Shown piece after piece: positions 26,759-35,716 of a DNA stretch of 45,546 nt. A model generated the notes under the pieces. It searched no databases and was not told where the DNA came from. It saw nothing but the letters and a program-made list of their open reading frames with translations. A program made the position numbers and the translations under genes. The stretch comes from Paludibacteraceae bacterium (GTDB lineage Bacteria; Bacteroidota; Bacteroidia; Bacteroidales; Paludibacteraceae). Numbering within the stretch: the stretch's first letter is position 1; every line of letters starts with the position of its first letter. The stretch is from positions 1-45,546 of the forward strand of contig JAKSKV010000027.1 of assembly GCA_024401555.1 (NCBI GenBank), given 5' to 3'.

Positions 26759-26767
26759 CTATATTTG
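26737..26767 (+). promoter_or_regulatory. Promoter of the six-repeat gene, embedded in the preceding terminator
   Basis: TTTG at 26737-26740 lies in the loop of the terminator hairpin. After 19 bp (stem arm and T tail) comes TATATTTG at 26760-26767, an exact Bacteroidota promoter. The start codon is 27 bp further on. Confidence 0.65.
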
Positions 26768-26794
26768 TGTGTTACTCAATGGATAGATGGTATT

Positions 26795-27274
26795 ATGATG
26801 TTTTTCGGATTACGTAATATAAGATATTGTTTGGTTTTGGTGGCGCATCTCTTCGGTGTTACCAGTCTTTGCGCGCAAACTTATATTTATAAAGGAAGAA
26901 GTGCTTGGAGCAGCGATATTGTCGCCACCTGGGATGGTAAGTATCTTTACAAGGGTAGAAGTACGTGGAGTAGCGATGTTCTTTGCACTTGGGATGGAAA
27001 ACATCTCTACAAGGGAAGAAGCACTTGGAGCAGTGATATCCTCTATACATGGGACGGCAAACGATTGTATAAAGGGAATAGCACCTGGAGTAGTGATGTG
27101 CTGGCCAATTGGGACGGCGTTAGGTTTTATCGGGGTAATGGTTCTTGGAGTAGTGATGTGCTGTTGAATTATGATGGAAAGTACATTTACAAGGGGAGTA
27201 GCCGGTGGGGGAGCGATGTGCTCTATCATGTGGACGGGCCGCTTCCGGCACCTTTTTTCTATTTTCTTTTCTAA
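26795..27274 (+). CDS. Exported six-repeat protein (beta-flower-like)
   Basis: A 159-residue protein with a signal peptide (1-28, ending CAQ) and almost nothing else but six tandem 20-residue repeats (30-149) of the form YxYKGxSxWSSDVLxxWDGK. The proline/aromatic tail (PAPFFYFLF) is short. The pattern resembles Bacteroidota proteins named '5-fold beta-flower', in which each repeat forms one petal; this one has six units. Aromatic, Asp and Ser positions repeat strictly, so the protein may bind the same ligand several times or form a compact ring. The start is taken at the first of two adjacent ATGs (26795, 26798). It has its own promoter and lies just ahead of the PorP/SprF gene. Function unknown. 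Confidence 0.75.
   Translation: MMFFGLRNIRYCLVLVAHLFGVTSLCAQTYIYKGRSAWSSDIVATWDGKYLYKGRSTWSSDVLCTWDGKHLYKGRSTWSSDILYTWDGKRLYKGNSTWSSDVLANWDGVRFYRGNGSWSSDVLLNYDGKYIYKGSSRWGSDVLYHVDGPLPAPFFYFLF
26882..27241 (+). repeat. Six tandem 60-bp coding repeats
   Basis: Six in-frame units of exactly 60 bp. Units 1-3 are the most alike (AAGGGTAGAAGTACGTGGAG-type core), and units 4-6 have drifted. Unit boundaries coincide with the 20-residue protein repeats. Confidence 0.9.
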
Positions 27275-27329
27275 TATCATTGAAAAGATTGTTTGCCATA
27301 GTGTATTTTTTAAGTTTCCCACTCCCTTT

Positions 27330-27360
27330 TTTGTTTTTTTAAGAAATATATCTATCTTTG
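27330..27360 (+). promoter_or_regulatory. Consensus promoter for the PorP/SprF-adhesin pair
   Basis: TTTG at 27330-27333, exactly 19 bp, then TATCTTTG at 27353-27360. This is the clearest plus-strand match to the Bacteroidota promoter in the window; the ATG at 27392 follows after 31 bp. Confidence 0.8.
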
Positions 27361-27391
27361 CCCAACTAAGTATGTGCGATTTGCTAATACG

Positions 27392-28402
27392 ATGAAAAAC
27401 GTTAGAATGATGAAACTAAAAAAATGTATCATTGGCCTTGGGGCGGTGTTGTTATCATCTACTCCTTTCATGAGTGGATTTGCCGCTGAGGATATTGTGG
27501 TTAACCAATACCACTTCAACTACTATTTGGTGAACCCTGCCGTGGCAGGAGCGGAGCGTTGTCACAACTTGATGCTCACAGGTCGATTCGACTTTGCCGG
27601 TGTTGAGGGCCATCCGATGACACAGACCTTGAGTTACCGTACCCGTATTTTGAAGAACGTGGGTGTCGGTGTTTACGCCTATAATGATAAGAACGGATCG
27701 TCCTACCGTCAGGGAGGTGAGGTGACGTTCGCCTACCATATTCCATTGTCGGAGAACAACCACTATATGATGAAGTCGCAATCCATCGACCGTCAGTTGT
27801 CGTTCGGTTTGTCATTGATGTTGAACCACTATAACTTCGACAAGAAGTTGTTCGACAAATATGCCTCCGAGGATGGTGTCTTCGGAAACGGAGGTACCAA
27901 CAAGGGTATGTACTTGAATGCCAATGCCGGAGTTTACTTCTTGTGGGATAATTTCTTCGCCGGATTCTCCGCAAAGGATATCATCCCTTCCGAGATGATC
28001 GAGTTGGGACTTGACGAGCCAAAGCGTCCGCTCTCCTTCTTCGGATTCGCGGGCTATGACTTCGACTTGGTGAACAACATCACCATCGAGCCAGCTGTGA
28101 TGTTCAAGGCCGACAACCAGAAGAACAGACAGTTGGATATCAACTTGAAGTTTATGCAGACCTTGCCAGACAATAAGGACTTCTCTTACTGGTTGCAAGG
28201 ATCATACCGCCACACATTGGATAAGAACGAACACAACCCATCTCCTTTGTGTCTCTTCATCTTGGGAGGCGCAAGATACAAGGGATTCCACTTGGGTTAC
28301 GGATACCGTCTCGGATTGACCGATTTCCAACGTAAGAATGGAGGAGGTCACGAGGTGATGTTGGGTTACACTTGGTGCGTAACGAAACACTTCTGTAGAT
28401 AA
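27392..28402 (+). CDS. Type IX secretion PorP/SprF-family outer-membrane protein
   Basis: A 336-residue outer-membrane beta-barrel protein. Signal peptide to about residue 32 (ends SGFAA), then the family start VNQYHFNYYLVNPAVAGA with its NPAxAG motif, and a chain of amphipathic strands to a C-terminal VMLGYTW strand. In Flavobacterium johnsoniae SprF is needed to export or anchor the giant adhesin SprB. PorP-like paralogues are usually encoded next to one specific type B cargo, as here, with the giant adhesin starting 59 bp downstream. The ATG at 27392 is chosen because it is close to a consensus promoter and gives a basic n-region; ATGs at 27407 and 27410 are possible. Confidence 0.9.
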   Translation: MKNVRMMKLKKCIIGLGAVLLSSTPFMSGFAAEDIVVNQYHFNYYLVNPAVAGAERCHNLMLTGRFDFAGVEGHPMTQTLSYRTRILKNVGVGVYAYNDKNGSSYRQGGEVTFAYHIPLSENNHYMMKSQSIDRQLSFGLSLMLNHYNFDKKLFDKYASEDGVFGNGGTNKGMYLNANAGVYFLWDNFFAGFSAKDIIPSEMIELGLDEPKRPLSFFGFAGYDFDLVNNITIEPAVMFKADNQKNRQLDINLKFMQTLPDNKDFSYWLQGSYRHTLDKNEHNPSPLCLFILGGARYKGFHLGYGYRLGLTDFQRKNGGGHEVMLGYTWCVTKHFCR

Positions 28403-28461
28403 TGTTTTTTGTGTGATTATAAATAAGACTTTTAGTTTTAGAATAATAGGGTAATATAGAT

Positions 28462-31400
28462 ATGAAAAAGATTAAGTTATTCGTTAAATACGTTGTGCTA
28501 TCAGCAGCGTGTTTATTTGGTACTGAGTCGTTATTCGCCCAATGGCCAGGCGGAGGCGGAGGTGGTACTTCTTTGCCGCTTGTGGCTGAGACTGATTTCT
28601 CTGTTGCAGGTGGTGAGGATGACTATTACCATTCCATGGATATGGTTGATGGTTTAGGAAATTCCACCATCAGACCACATATTGGAATCGGTTCATTCTC
28701 TTTGGTAGAGTCAACGGAGTCTGATGCTAAGTCATCCGAATTCTTGGATAATGCATGTTATGCCATTACACCTAATCCTATTCGCTTGGATTCTCTTCGT
28801 ATGTATGACAACGAAGATTCTGGTGAGTGGGGTTTGGTTATTTCAGGAGGAAAGAGAGGTCTTAATAATGTGAATGCTGTCTCATTCACTGTCGGAGGAT
28901 TGAAGAATGGTGGACAGTATAAAGTCGTTGTTGAGTATTGCAACCCGTTGGCAGCCACCTATTTGGATGCGAGTGGAAGCAATAAGAATCCTCATTTGAC
29001 CAGTGGCTATAGTGCCCAAATCAAGATTGGAACCAATAACTCAGGAACCAACCCTGATGGTGTTAGTACTAGTTCATTGGCCGGAAAAGAGGGGGCATGC
29101 TTGACTGCAACTGTCAATACGCCTACTTCCAATAACAACACGCAGGGACCTATTGCGAATAACATGTTGACTGTCAATGTTGTTATGTCGCAATTGCCAG
29201 CAGGTCAAGCCATCATGATCAAAAGCATTAAGGTATATGCAGAAATCGATGCTGTGCTGGTTGGTAATGAGCTTGTTTGTGCCGGTGGTGAGACTACGCC
29301 AATCTCTTTGGGAGGTAGTTTTGTGGGTTGTACCTATAAGTGGTATAAGGATGGTCAGGTGATTCCTGGTGCGACCAGCACTTCTGTATCCCATGAGTCT
29401 GGCGATAAGATTAACGCAACCCATCAATACTATTGTGAGATTACCACCAAGTCTGGTGATAAATTTAAATCAAATACCTTTACTGTAAAGGATGAGGAGT
29501 GTTGTACCACCACAAATCCACAAGGTCAGGTAGTCCCTGCAGCGCAAAAGTTGATTTGGATGGATGACTTTGGTACATTTACCTCTGCCAAGAACTATTG
29601 GACTTGGGATTATACGGATATTTCCAATCCAAAGAAGGTTAACCACACTGATGGTGTGAAGTGGCAAAGAAAGTTGCCTGATAACTTGGAACCTCAACAG
29701 TCTCATTTCGCCGTGGTAGAGAATGGTGACTGCGATTGTCCTGTAGTTGTAAATTGTAAAGCTGATGCAAATAAGTTTGCTGAGGGATATTATACTGTAG
29801 CTGCCAATGTGTTGTCTTATGGTATGAATGGTACTGGTGTCAACTTTGGTTGGGCTGGTTATTATGGAGATGGTAATGAGCCAAGCAAGAATGGTTATTC
29901 ATTTGCGCCTGACCATACTTATATGGGTTCCGACTATGGAGCGATGCTCTTCTTGAATGTGGGATCCGATCCAGGAGCCATTATTTACAAACGTCGTATT
30001 GATGACCTTTGTGATAGAAAGATTACATTGAAGTGTTATTTGAACAACTTCTCTAGAAGTGAGTTGAATCCAATTAGTGTATTCCTTCGTATCACTGACC
30101 TTGAGTCTGGAAATGTGGTTGAGTCTCCTGTTTATACCAGATTCGCCAATACGACATCCAATAAGTTGGGAACCGCATGGGTGGAGGCTCGTGCTTCAAT
30201 AGAGTTGACCGGAACATCCATGTTATTTGAGATTGTTTCAAAGACAGGAGGTTGTGATTCTAATAAGGATGGTAACGACTTGTTGTTGGATGATATCATG
30301 ATTTACGCTTGTTCTCAACCATCGGTTGGTATCTATTTCGATTTGGACAAACACTTGGAGGAGACCAAGTCTTGTTTGGGTGACGACGCTTCTGTATTCG
30401 TTGAGTACACCAAGATGATCGAGACCAATATTGGTGCTGATGCAAGGTACTTGTATCAATACAGCACCAAACCAACAGACTTGACTTCATGGAAGACCAT
30501 TCTTGGTCCTGTGAAGGAGATTGTTATGGAAGATATCTCAAAGTACCTTGACTTGAAGGAATTCAACGACAAGGATAAGATTTATTTCCGTGTTATTTTG
30601 GGTCCTGAATCTGCTTTGAAAGATCCAAATAAAGTTTATAGCCCAACCGATCCATGTGGAAACTATTCTGTTTCTAATACGATTGAGTTGACCATTGATT
30701 GTCCTGCCTGTACAGAACCTAAGGATCCTGTGATCAAGCCTTCTGGCGATGGACGTATGGGCAAGGATGCTACAGGCGTCAAGACAGTCCACTTGTGTTC
30801 AGGTGAATCCGTCACTTTGTCTTCAAACGATGTGACTGCTCCAGATAAAAATGGTGTGGATTATGAGGACTTCAAGATCTCTTGGCACAAGGAGAGTAAG
30901 ACCAGTGTAGGTCTCAAGACTGTTAAGTCTGGTGCTGTTGCCGAGGATTTGGTTGTCTCTTGGGCTGATGTGAAGGAAGAGGGTACTTCTTACTTCTTGA
31001 AGGTACATGATAATTTTGAGGATGAGTCAGGAACCACCAAGTGTGATAAGACTGATGAGATCATCATCTTTGCTGATCCAATCCCAGAAAATCCAACTGT
31101 CAAGATTCCTTCCTTCTGTGAGGGCTTGGCTTCCGATAACGATAAGGTTACAAAATATGTAGATGAACTTGTGAAGAGTTTGTCCGATTATGATGTGGAT
31201 CTTGTTGGCCCTTCTGGAGATGTTTCCATCAAGGCCTTGATTGATGAGTTGGATAAGTTGGAGGCTGCTGATAGCCCTGTTGAGTTTACCATGACTCTCA
31301 CCGATAAAGCTACTAAGTGTGTAGGTGAGCCTTTCACATTTGAGGTGAACATTGACGCTATCCCAGAGAAACCAGTTGTTCATAACCAAGACTGGTTGAT

Positions 31401-34400
31401 GGATGAGGGTAAGAGCAAGACCATCGAGGATGCTGCTGATGCTGAGGGTGCTAATACATTGGAATGGGTAGAAACCACCAAGTCTGCAGAAACAGCACCA
31501 ACTGCAGGATATTCTTCGACTGTACCATCTGTATCGTTGAATGAAGAGGCTGAGTTCTACTTCTTTGTTCGCCAGGTGAGTGAGGCAGGATGTATCGGAG
31601 AAGCTGAAAAGGTAAAGATTACTGTTAACTCCTCCCCACTACCATTGGCGATCGATACGATCGTCTGCGTAGGATCAGATGTTGATTTGAAAGATATCGT
31701 CAATACGACCGACGACATCTACGAGTTACGCTGGTACGAGAAAGATGGCAAACCGGACGGCACGGGATCCACCGAGCCATTCACGGTGAAGACCGACAAG
31801 CCGGCGGAGTTGAAGTACTATGTCACACAACGCAGCACCAAGTCGCCATATCCGGAGAGTAAGATGAAGGAGGTGAAGGTGACCGTGATCGGCGTTGACG
31901 TGCCAGACACGACAGGCAACACCTACCACTACTGCGCGGGCGACGAGCCTGTTGATTTGAAGGCTAAGCTCAGAAAGGATCAAGACAAGTTCTACTACGC
32001 CGACCAACTCCATTGGACGTTGGACGGAGGCGAAGAGACGGACGAGTTCACGGCGGTGAAGACCAAGGTGGATAAGACGACGACCTACGAGTACAGCGTG
32101 TACCAAAGCTACACGATCAACAACAAGAACCAGGATGTATGTAAGGGCGATGTGTTGACGTGGAATGTCGAGGTGACCTACGTTCCTGAGTTGGAGACGA
32201 GTCAGGTTACCTACATGAGGGCGGATGCCGACAAGAACGGCAACTTCGACAAGAACCTGATGGAACAGAGCGAGAACGGCGTGATCAGCGGCTACGACAG
32301 GAGCATGAACCTGTTGTGGTACGAGGCGAACTGTGAGGATATGATCGGCAACGGCAAGACCGCTCCGACACCGAAGGTGGATGTAGACGGCGCGGCCGGC
32401 ATCGACCAGGAGCGCACCTACTGCGTGAAGCAGGAGATCGACGGATGCCTCAGCAAGGGCACTCCAGTCAACGTCATCATCAGCGACGCGCCGAAACCGT
32501 TGATCACCGACTACGTCTATTGCCGCGGCGACGAGGCAGGCAAGCTGACCACGAAGCCGGACATGAGCATCAAGCCGACCGCCACCTATGTGTTGAAGTG
32601 GTACGGCAACGGAGAGAAGAACGACTACACCGACCTGAAGATCAGCGGCGACGAGGGCCCTAATCCGACGACGAGCATGCGCGCCGGCGAGAACGGCAGA
32701 AGCGAGTACTACTACTACGTCACCCAGACGGAGATGGTTGACGGCAAGGAGGGCGCCGAGAGTAACAAGACGGAGATCAAGGTAGTCGTATACGACCAGC
32801 CAAGGATCGAGATAGACAAGAGCGAGCTGAAGACCGTATGTAAGCCAGCCAAGGTGGACATCAGCAAGAGCGTCTCCTTGAGCAACGAGGTGGCGAGCCT
32901 CAGCTACGAGACCAAGTACTACAAGGACGCCACGCTCAGCGAGGAGCTTGGCAGCACGAAGGTCGAGGAGAGCGGCGAGTACCAGGTGGTAAAGAGCTTC
33001 TCCGTGACAGCCAAGGCCAACGACGCGACCTGCGTCTCCGATGCAACCGAGATTCCGGTGACGATAGACACGCTCCGCGTGGAGGTGGAGAACGTGACGA
33101 CCTGCCCTAACATGGACGCCACCTTCACGGTCAACGTGAAGACCAACACCAAGGGCGACGTGAAGTACACCTGGAACGGACTCACCGAGTCAGATCCGAA
33201 CGGAGGCATCAGCACCTCCGCCACATTCACGACCAAGAAGTTCGCGAACGCCGACTACGGCCAGGAGTTCAAGTACTCGTTGAAGGTCACTGCGGGCGAG
33301 TGCTCGTTCGAGGCCGACACGATGAAGGTGACCTTGGGCGAGGGTCCTGTGAAGGGAACGATGACCGTCACGGAGGAGGGCAACGCCGAGGAGGATAACG
33401 AGTTCAAGGATACGAAGTTCAACGAGTTCTACAGCTGCGGCGGTCCGTTGACCGTGACCGCGGCGTACGTTGACGAGGACGGCAAGGCCATCAGCGACTA
33501 CGTGTGGTACGACGGAACGAAGAAGGTGGGCGAGGGCGCCGACCTGAATTTGCCGGAGAACAGGGATTCGGAAGACAAGACCTACCGTCTGGAGTTCACC
33601 AACGGCTGTCCAACGAGCGTGACGATCACGATCCACAACCGTCCGATCAGCGTGACGGCGGTGAGCATGAAGGACATCAAGCTCTGCGAGGGCGAGAAGT
33701 TCAACACGATCGTCAAGAGCGAGTCGCCTAAGTCGGAGAAGCCTGACTTCAAGTGGTACCGCAACGGCGAGGAGATCACCACGGGCGGCGGCGTGTCGTT
33801 GGACAACGGCAAGACGGAGCTCACGATCGACAAGGTGGCCACCAAGCATAACGGACGCTACAGCGTCGTGATGACCAACAGGGGATGTACCTCGAAGACG
33901 AACGTTGACAGCCTTGTTGCGATGCCATACATCGTTGCCACGGAGAAGATCGACACGATCGTACCTCGCAACTCGAACCCAAGCATCAAGTTGGATGTGA
34001 CGGTACCAGCCGGCGGATCGGGCGTCGAGTACGACTGGAAGGGCACCAACGGCGAGAAGGAGAGCACTAACCCGCTCGTCCTCAGCAACGTGGTAGCCGA
34101 CCACTACTACAACGTTGTGATGAAGGCGGAGGACCACTGCGACGCGAAGGCGACGGTTGACGTCAAGGTAGACGCCAAGCTGACGTTGAAGACCACATTG
34201 AAGGATACGATCTGTACGGGCTTGAGCGCCGTACTCGTGATAGACACCACAGGCACGGGCAAGATGCGCCACGAGGATTGGGAGCGCTCCCTCACTGTCA
34301 GCGTGACGAGCGGCGGCGTGACCGAGGACTTGACCTCGTCGATCATCCGCGACGGCGACATGCTCAAGCTGACGGTCTCACCGAAGAACTTGGCCACCTA

Positions 34401-35460
34401 CGAGATCAAGTTCCACTACGGCGAGCAGGATACCGTCGCGACCGAGGTGCTTGAGGTTATCCCGGCCATCAAGGTCACCATACCGGATCCAGTCACCATC
34501 TGCGCCGGCGAGACGGCCGACATCGAGTTGACCGACATCACGCCGGACGGAACGACCGTCCGCTGGGTGGCCGACGAGACCATCGTCTCCGGCGACCTCG
34601 ATTCACCGGCGATCACGGTTCAACCGGAGTACAGGGGCGGAACGGCGCACCAATACCAATACGGCTACAAGTTCGTGGCGACGAACAGCTTCTGTAACGG
34701 AAGCGAGACGATGACGGCGTACATCTACGTCGACGAGCCTCTCACGGGCGAGATCCTTGGCGACAAGGTGATCTGCGAGACCTTCAATAGCCGCATCGAC
34801 GCGTCAAGCTACTCCGCGTCGGTCTATAAGTGGAGCGTAGACGACGAGCCAGTCAGCAACAGCGCGTCCATGGTAGTCTCACCGAAGGCGACCACCACCT
34901 ACAAGCTCTCCATGGAGAGGGGCGTATGTAAGGCGGAAGACGAGTTCGTGTTGACGGTGAAGAGCAATCCGGTGATCGTCGCTATGGACTCCGTCGACAT
35001 CAGGGAGCGCGAGACCATCCTGAAGGACGGCACGGGCGAATCACCGTTCAGCTACTGGGTGGACAACACCGAGTCGTTGAAGTCAGAGGATCCTATCCTC
35101 CGCGACTTGAGCTTCACGAAGCACATCGCGCACGTTGTTGACGTGAACGGATGCCGCGGCGAGTTGGAGTTCGAGATCGAGGCTCCGAAGATCTTCATCC
35201 CAGAGTACTTCTCTCCAAACGGCGACGGAAGGAACGACGGATGGGTAGTCAAGGAGTTGGTTGATGTCTATCCGAATGCGTTGGTGACCATCTACGACCG
35301 TTTCGGTAAGGTGGTTGCTCAGTTCCCAGGCGCACAAGCCGAGGGATGGGACGGAACCTACAACGGCAATCCATTGCCTTCGACCGACTACTGGTATGTG
35401 ATCGACATCGAGGAGATCGACAGACAGTTCAAGGGTCACTTTACTTTGATTAGACAGTAA
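28462..35460 (+). CDS. Giant type IX-secreted surface protein with type B (CHU_C) sorting domain
   Basis: A 2332-residue protein. Signal peptide 1-27 (ends FAQ), then a Gly-rich spacer (WPGGGGGGTS). The body is a long chain of Ig/PKD-like beta domains, each around 80-100 residues and many with a W-Y core (YKWYKDGQ near 293, LRWYEKDG near 1090, LLWYEANC near 1285, LKWYGNGE near 1380, FKWYRNGE near 1764) and paired cysteines. The C-terminal 90 residues are a complete gliding-motility-associated/type B CTD (FIPEYFSPNGDGRNDGW, IYDRFGKVV, GWDGTYNGNPLPSTDYWYVI), the signal for type IX export. The preceding PorP/SprF gene is its likely partner. An adhesin role is inferred. Base composition changes sharply inside the gene. 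Confidence 0.9.
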   Translation: MKKIKLFVKYVVLSAACLFGTESLFAQWPGGGGGGTSLPLVAETDFSVAGGEDDYYHSMDMVDGLGNSTIRPHIGIGSFSLVESTESDAKSSEFLDNACYAITPNPIRLDSLRMYDNEDSGEWGLVISGGKRGLNNVNAVSFTVGGLKNGGQYKVVVEYCNPLAATYLDASGSNKNPHLTSGYSAQIKIGTNNSGTNPDGVSTSSLAGKEGACLTATVNTPTSNNNTQGPIANNMLTVNVVMSQLPAGQAIMIKSIKVYAEIDAVLVGNELVCAGGETTPISLGGSFVGCTYKWYKDGQVIPGATSTSVSHESGDKINATHQYYCEITTKSGDKFKSNTFTVKDEECCTTTNPQGQVVPAAQKLIWMDDFGTFTSAKNYWTWDYTDISNPKKVNHTDGVKWQRKLPDNLEPQQSHFAVVENGDCDCPVVVNCKADANKFAEGYYTVAANVLSYGMNGTGVNFGWAGYYGDGNEPSKNGYSFAPDHTYMGSDYGAMLFLNVGSDPGAIIYKRRIDDLCDRKITLKCYLNNFSRSELNPISVFLRITDLESGNVVESPVYTRFANTTSNKLGTAWVEARASIELTGTSMLFEIVSKTGGCDSNKDGNDLLLDDIMIYACSQPSVGIYFDLDKHLEETKSCLGDDASVFVEYTKMIETNIGADARYLYQYSTKPTDLTSWKTILGPVKEIVMEDISKYLDLKEFNDKDKIYFRVILGPESALKDPNKVYSPTDPCGNYSVSNTIELTIDCPACTEPKDPVIKPSGDGRMGKDATGVKTVHLCSGESVTLSSNDVTAPDKNGVDYEDFKISWHKESKTSVGLKTVKSGAVAEDLVVSWADVKEEGTSYFLKVHDNFEDESGTTKCDKTDEIIIFADPIPENPTVKIPSFCEGLASDNDKVTKYVDELVKSLSDYDVDLVGPSGDVSIKALIDELDKLEAADSPVEFTMTLTDKATKCVGEPFTFEVNIDAIPEKPVVHNQDWLMDEGKSKTIEDAADAEGANTLEWVETTKSAETAPTAGYSSTVPSVSLNEEAEFYFFVRQVSEAGCIGEAEKVKITVNSSPLPLAIDTIVCVGSDVDLKDIVNTTDDIYELRWYEKDGKPDGTGSTEPFTVKTDKPAELKYYVTQRSTKSPYPESKMKEVKVTVIGVDVPDTTGNTYHYCAGDEPVDLKAKLRKDQDKFYYADQLHWTLDGGEETDEFTAVKTKVDKTTTYEYSVYQSYTINNKNQDVCKGDVLTWNVEVTYVPELETSQVTYMRADADKNGNFDKNLMEQSENGVISGYDRSMNLLWYEANCEDMIGNGKTAPTPKVDVDGAAGIDQERTYCVKQEIDGCLSKGTPVNVIISDAPKPLITDYVYCRGDEAGKLTTKPDMSIKPTATYVLKWYGNGEKNDYTDLKISGDEGPNPTTSMRAGENGRSEYYYYVTQTEMVDGKEGAESNKTEIKVVVYDQPRIEIDKSELKTVCKPAKVDISKSVSLSNEVASLSYETKYYKDATLSEELGSTKVEESGEYQVVKSFSVTAKANDATCVSDATEIPVTIDTLRVEVENVTTCPNMDATFTVNVKTNTKGDVKYTWNGLTESDPNGGISTSATFTTKKFANADYGQEFKYSLKVTAGECSFEADTMKVTLGEGPVKGTMTVTEEGNAEEDNEFKDTKFNEFYSCGGPLTVTAAYVDEDGKAISDYVWYDGTKKVGEGADLNLPENRDSEDKTYRLEFTNGCPTSVTITIHNRPISVTAVSMKDIKLCEGEKFNTIVKSESPKSEKPDFKWYRNGEEITTGGGVSLDNGKTELTIDKVATKHNGRYSVVMTNRGCTSKTNVDSLVAMPYIVATEKIDTIVPRNSNPSIKLDVTVPAGGSGVEYDWKGTNGEKESTNPLVLSNVVADHYYNVVMKAEDHCDAKATVDVKVDAKLTLKTTLKDTICTGLSAVLVIDTTGTGKMRHEDWERSLTVSVTSGGVTEDLTSSIIRDGDMLKLTVSPKNLATYEIKFHYGEQDTVATEVLEVIPAIKVTIPDPVTICAGETADIELTDITPDGTTVRWVADETIVSGDLDSPAITVQPEYRGGTAHQYQYGYKFVATNSFCNGSETMTAYIYVDEPLTGEILGDKVICETFNSRIDASSYSASVYKWSVDDEPVSNSASMVVSPKATTTYKLSMERGVCKAEDEFVLTVKSNPVIVAMDSVDIRERETILKDGTGESPFSYWVDNTESLKSEDPILRDLSFTKHIAHVVDVNGCRGELEFEIEAPKIFIPEYFSPNGDGRNDGWVVKELVDVYPNALVTIYDRFGKVVAQFPGAQAEGWDGTYNGNPLPSTDYWYVIDIEEIDRQFKGHFTLIRQ
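31630..35250 (+). other. GC-rich block inside the adhesin gene
   Basis: From about residue 1057 to about 2262 the codons shift to GAC, AAG, GGC, AGC, CTC and GCG, while the 5' third and the final 200 bp use AT-rich codons. By hand count, 33301-33360 has 37 G/C of 60 and 30001-30060 has 19 of 60. The boundary lies within about 60 bp near 31630-31690. Confidence 0.8.
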
Positions 35461-35480
35461 TGTAATATATCAACTGTGAC

Positions 35481-35515
35481 AGGGAAGCGGGCCATTCGGT
35501 CCGCTTCCTTTTTTT
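35481..35515 (+). terminator. Terminator after the adhesin gene
   Basis: The stem GGAAGCGG/CCGCTTCC is extended inward by three more pairs around an ATTC loop, followed by seven T. It lies 20 bp after the stop. Confidence 0.9.
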
Positions 35516-35648
35516 ATGCCAATCTGCCATATTTGCAGTGTGACATTGCCGAATACGTCTTGGCACGCCTATTGATTTACCTATAGTGTGAGAACTAATT
35601 GTTTTTGATAATGTGTTGATATACAAAATTTTTTGATGATTCAACATG

Positions 35649-35664
35649 ACCTAATCCATTAGGT
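35649..35664. promoter_or_regulatory. Palindrome upstream of lon (possible operator)
   Basis: ACCTAAT-CC-ATTAGGT is a perfect 7-bp inverted repeat, centred about 60 bp before the lon start in a 200-bp AT-rich leader with no exact TAnnTTTG box. Its size and symmetry suit a dimeric regulator, but it is not the HAIR/HspR or CIRCE sequence. Confidence 0.4.
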
Positions 35665-35716
35665 TCGACCGTAAAAATCTGACAAAATGACGTATTGATC
35701 ACCAAAATGACATAAC

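Noticed and set aside
26882-27241. Regular 60-bp repeats that might suggest a CRISPR array
   Set aside because: The units are head-to-tail without unique spacers, keep the reading frame and encode the 20-residue protein repeats.
33190-34272. A 360-codon open frame on the minus strand inside the adhesin gene
   Set aside because: It lies fully antisense to the GC-rich block, whose codon pattern leaves few stops on the other strand. The product is Arg/Leu/Val/His-rich with no domain, and the sense frame is well supported.
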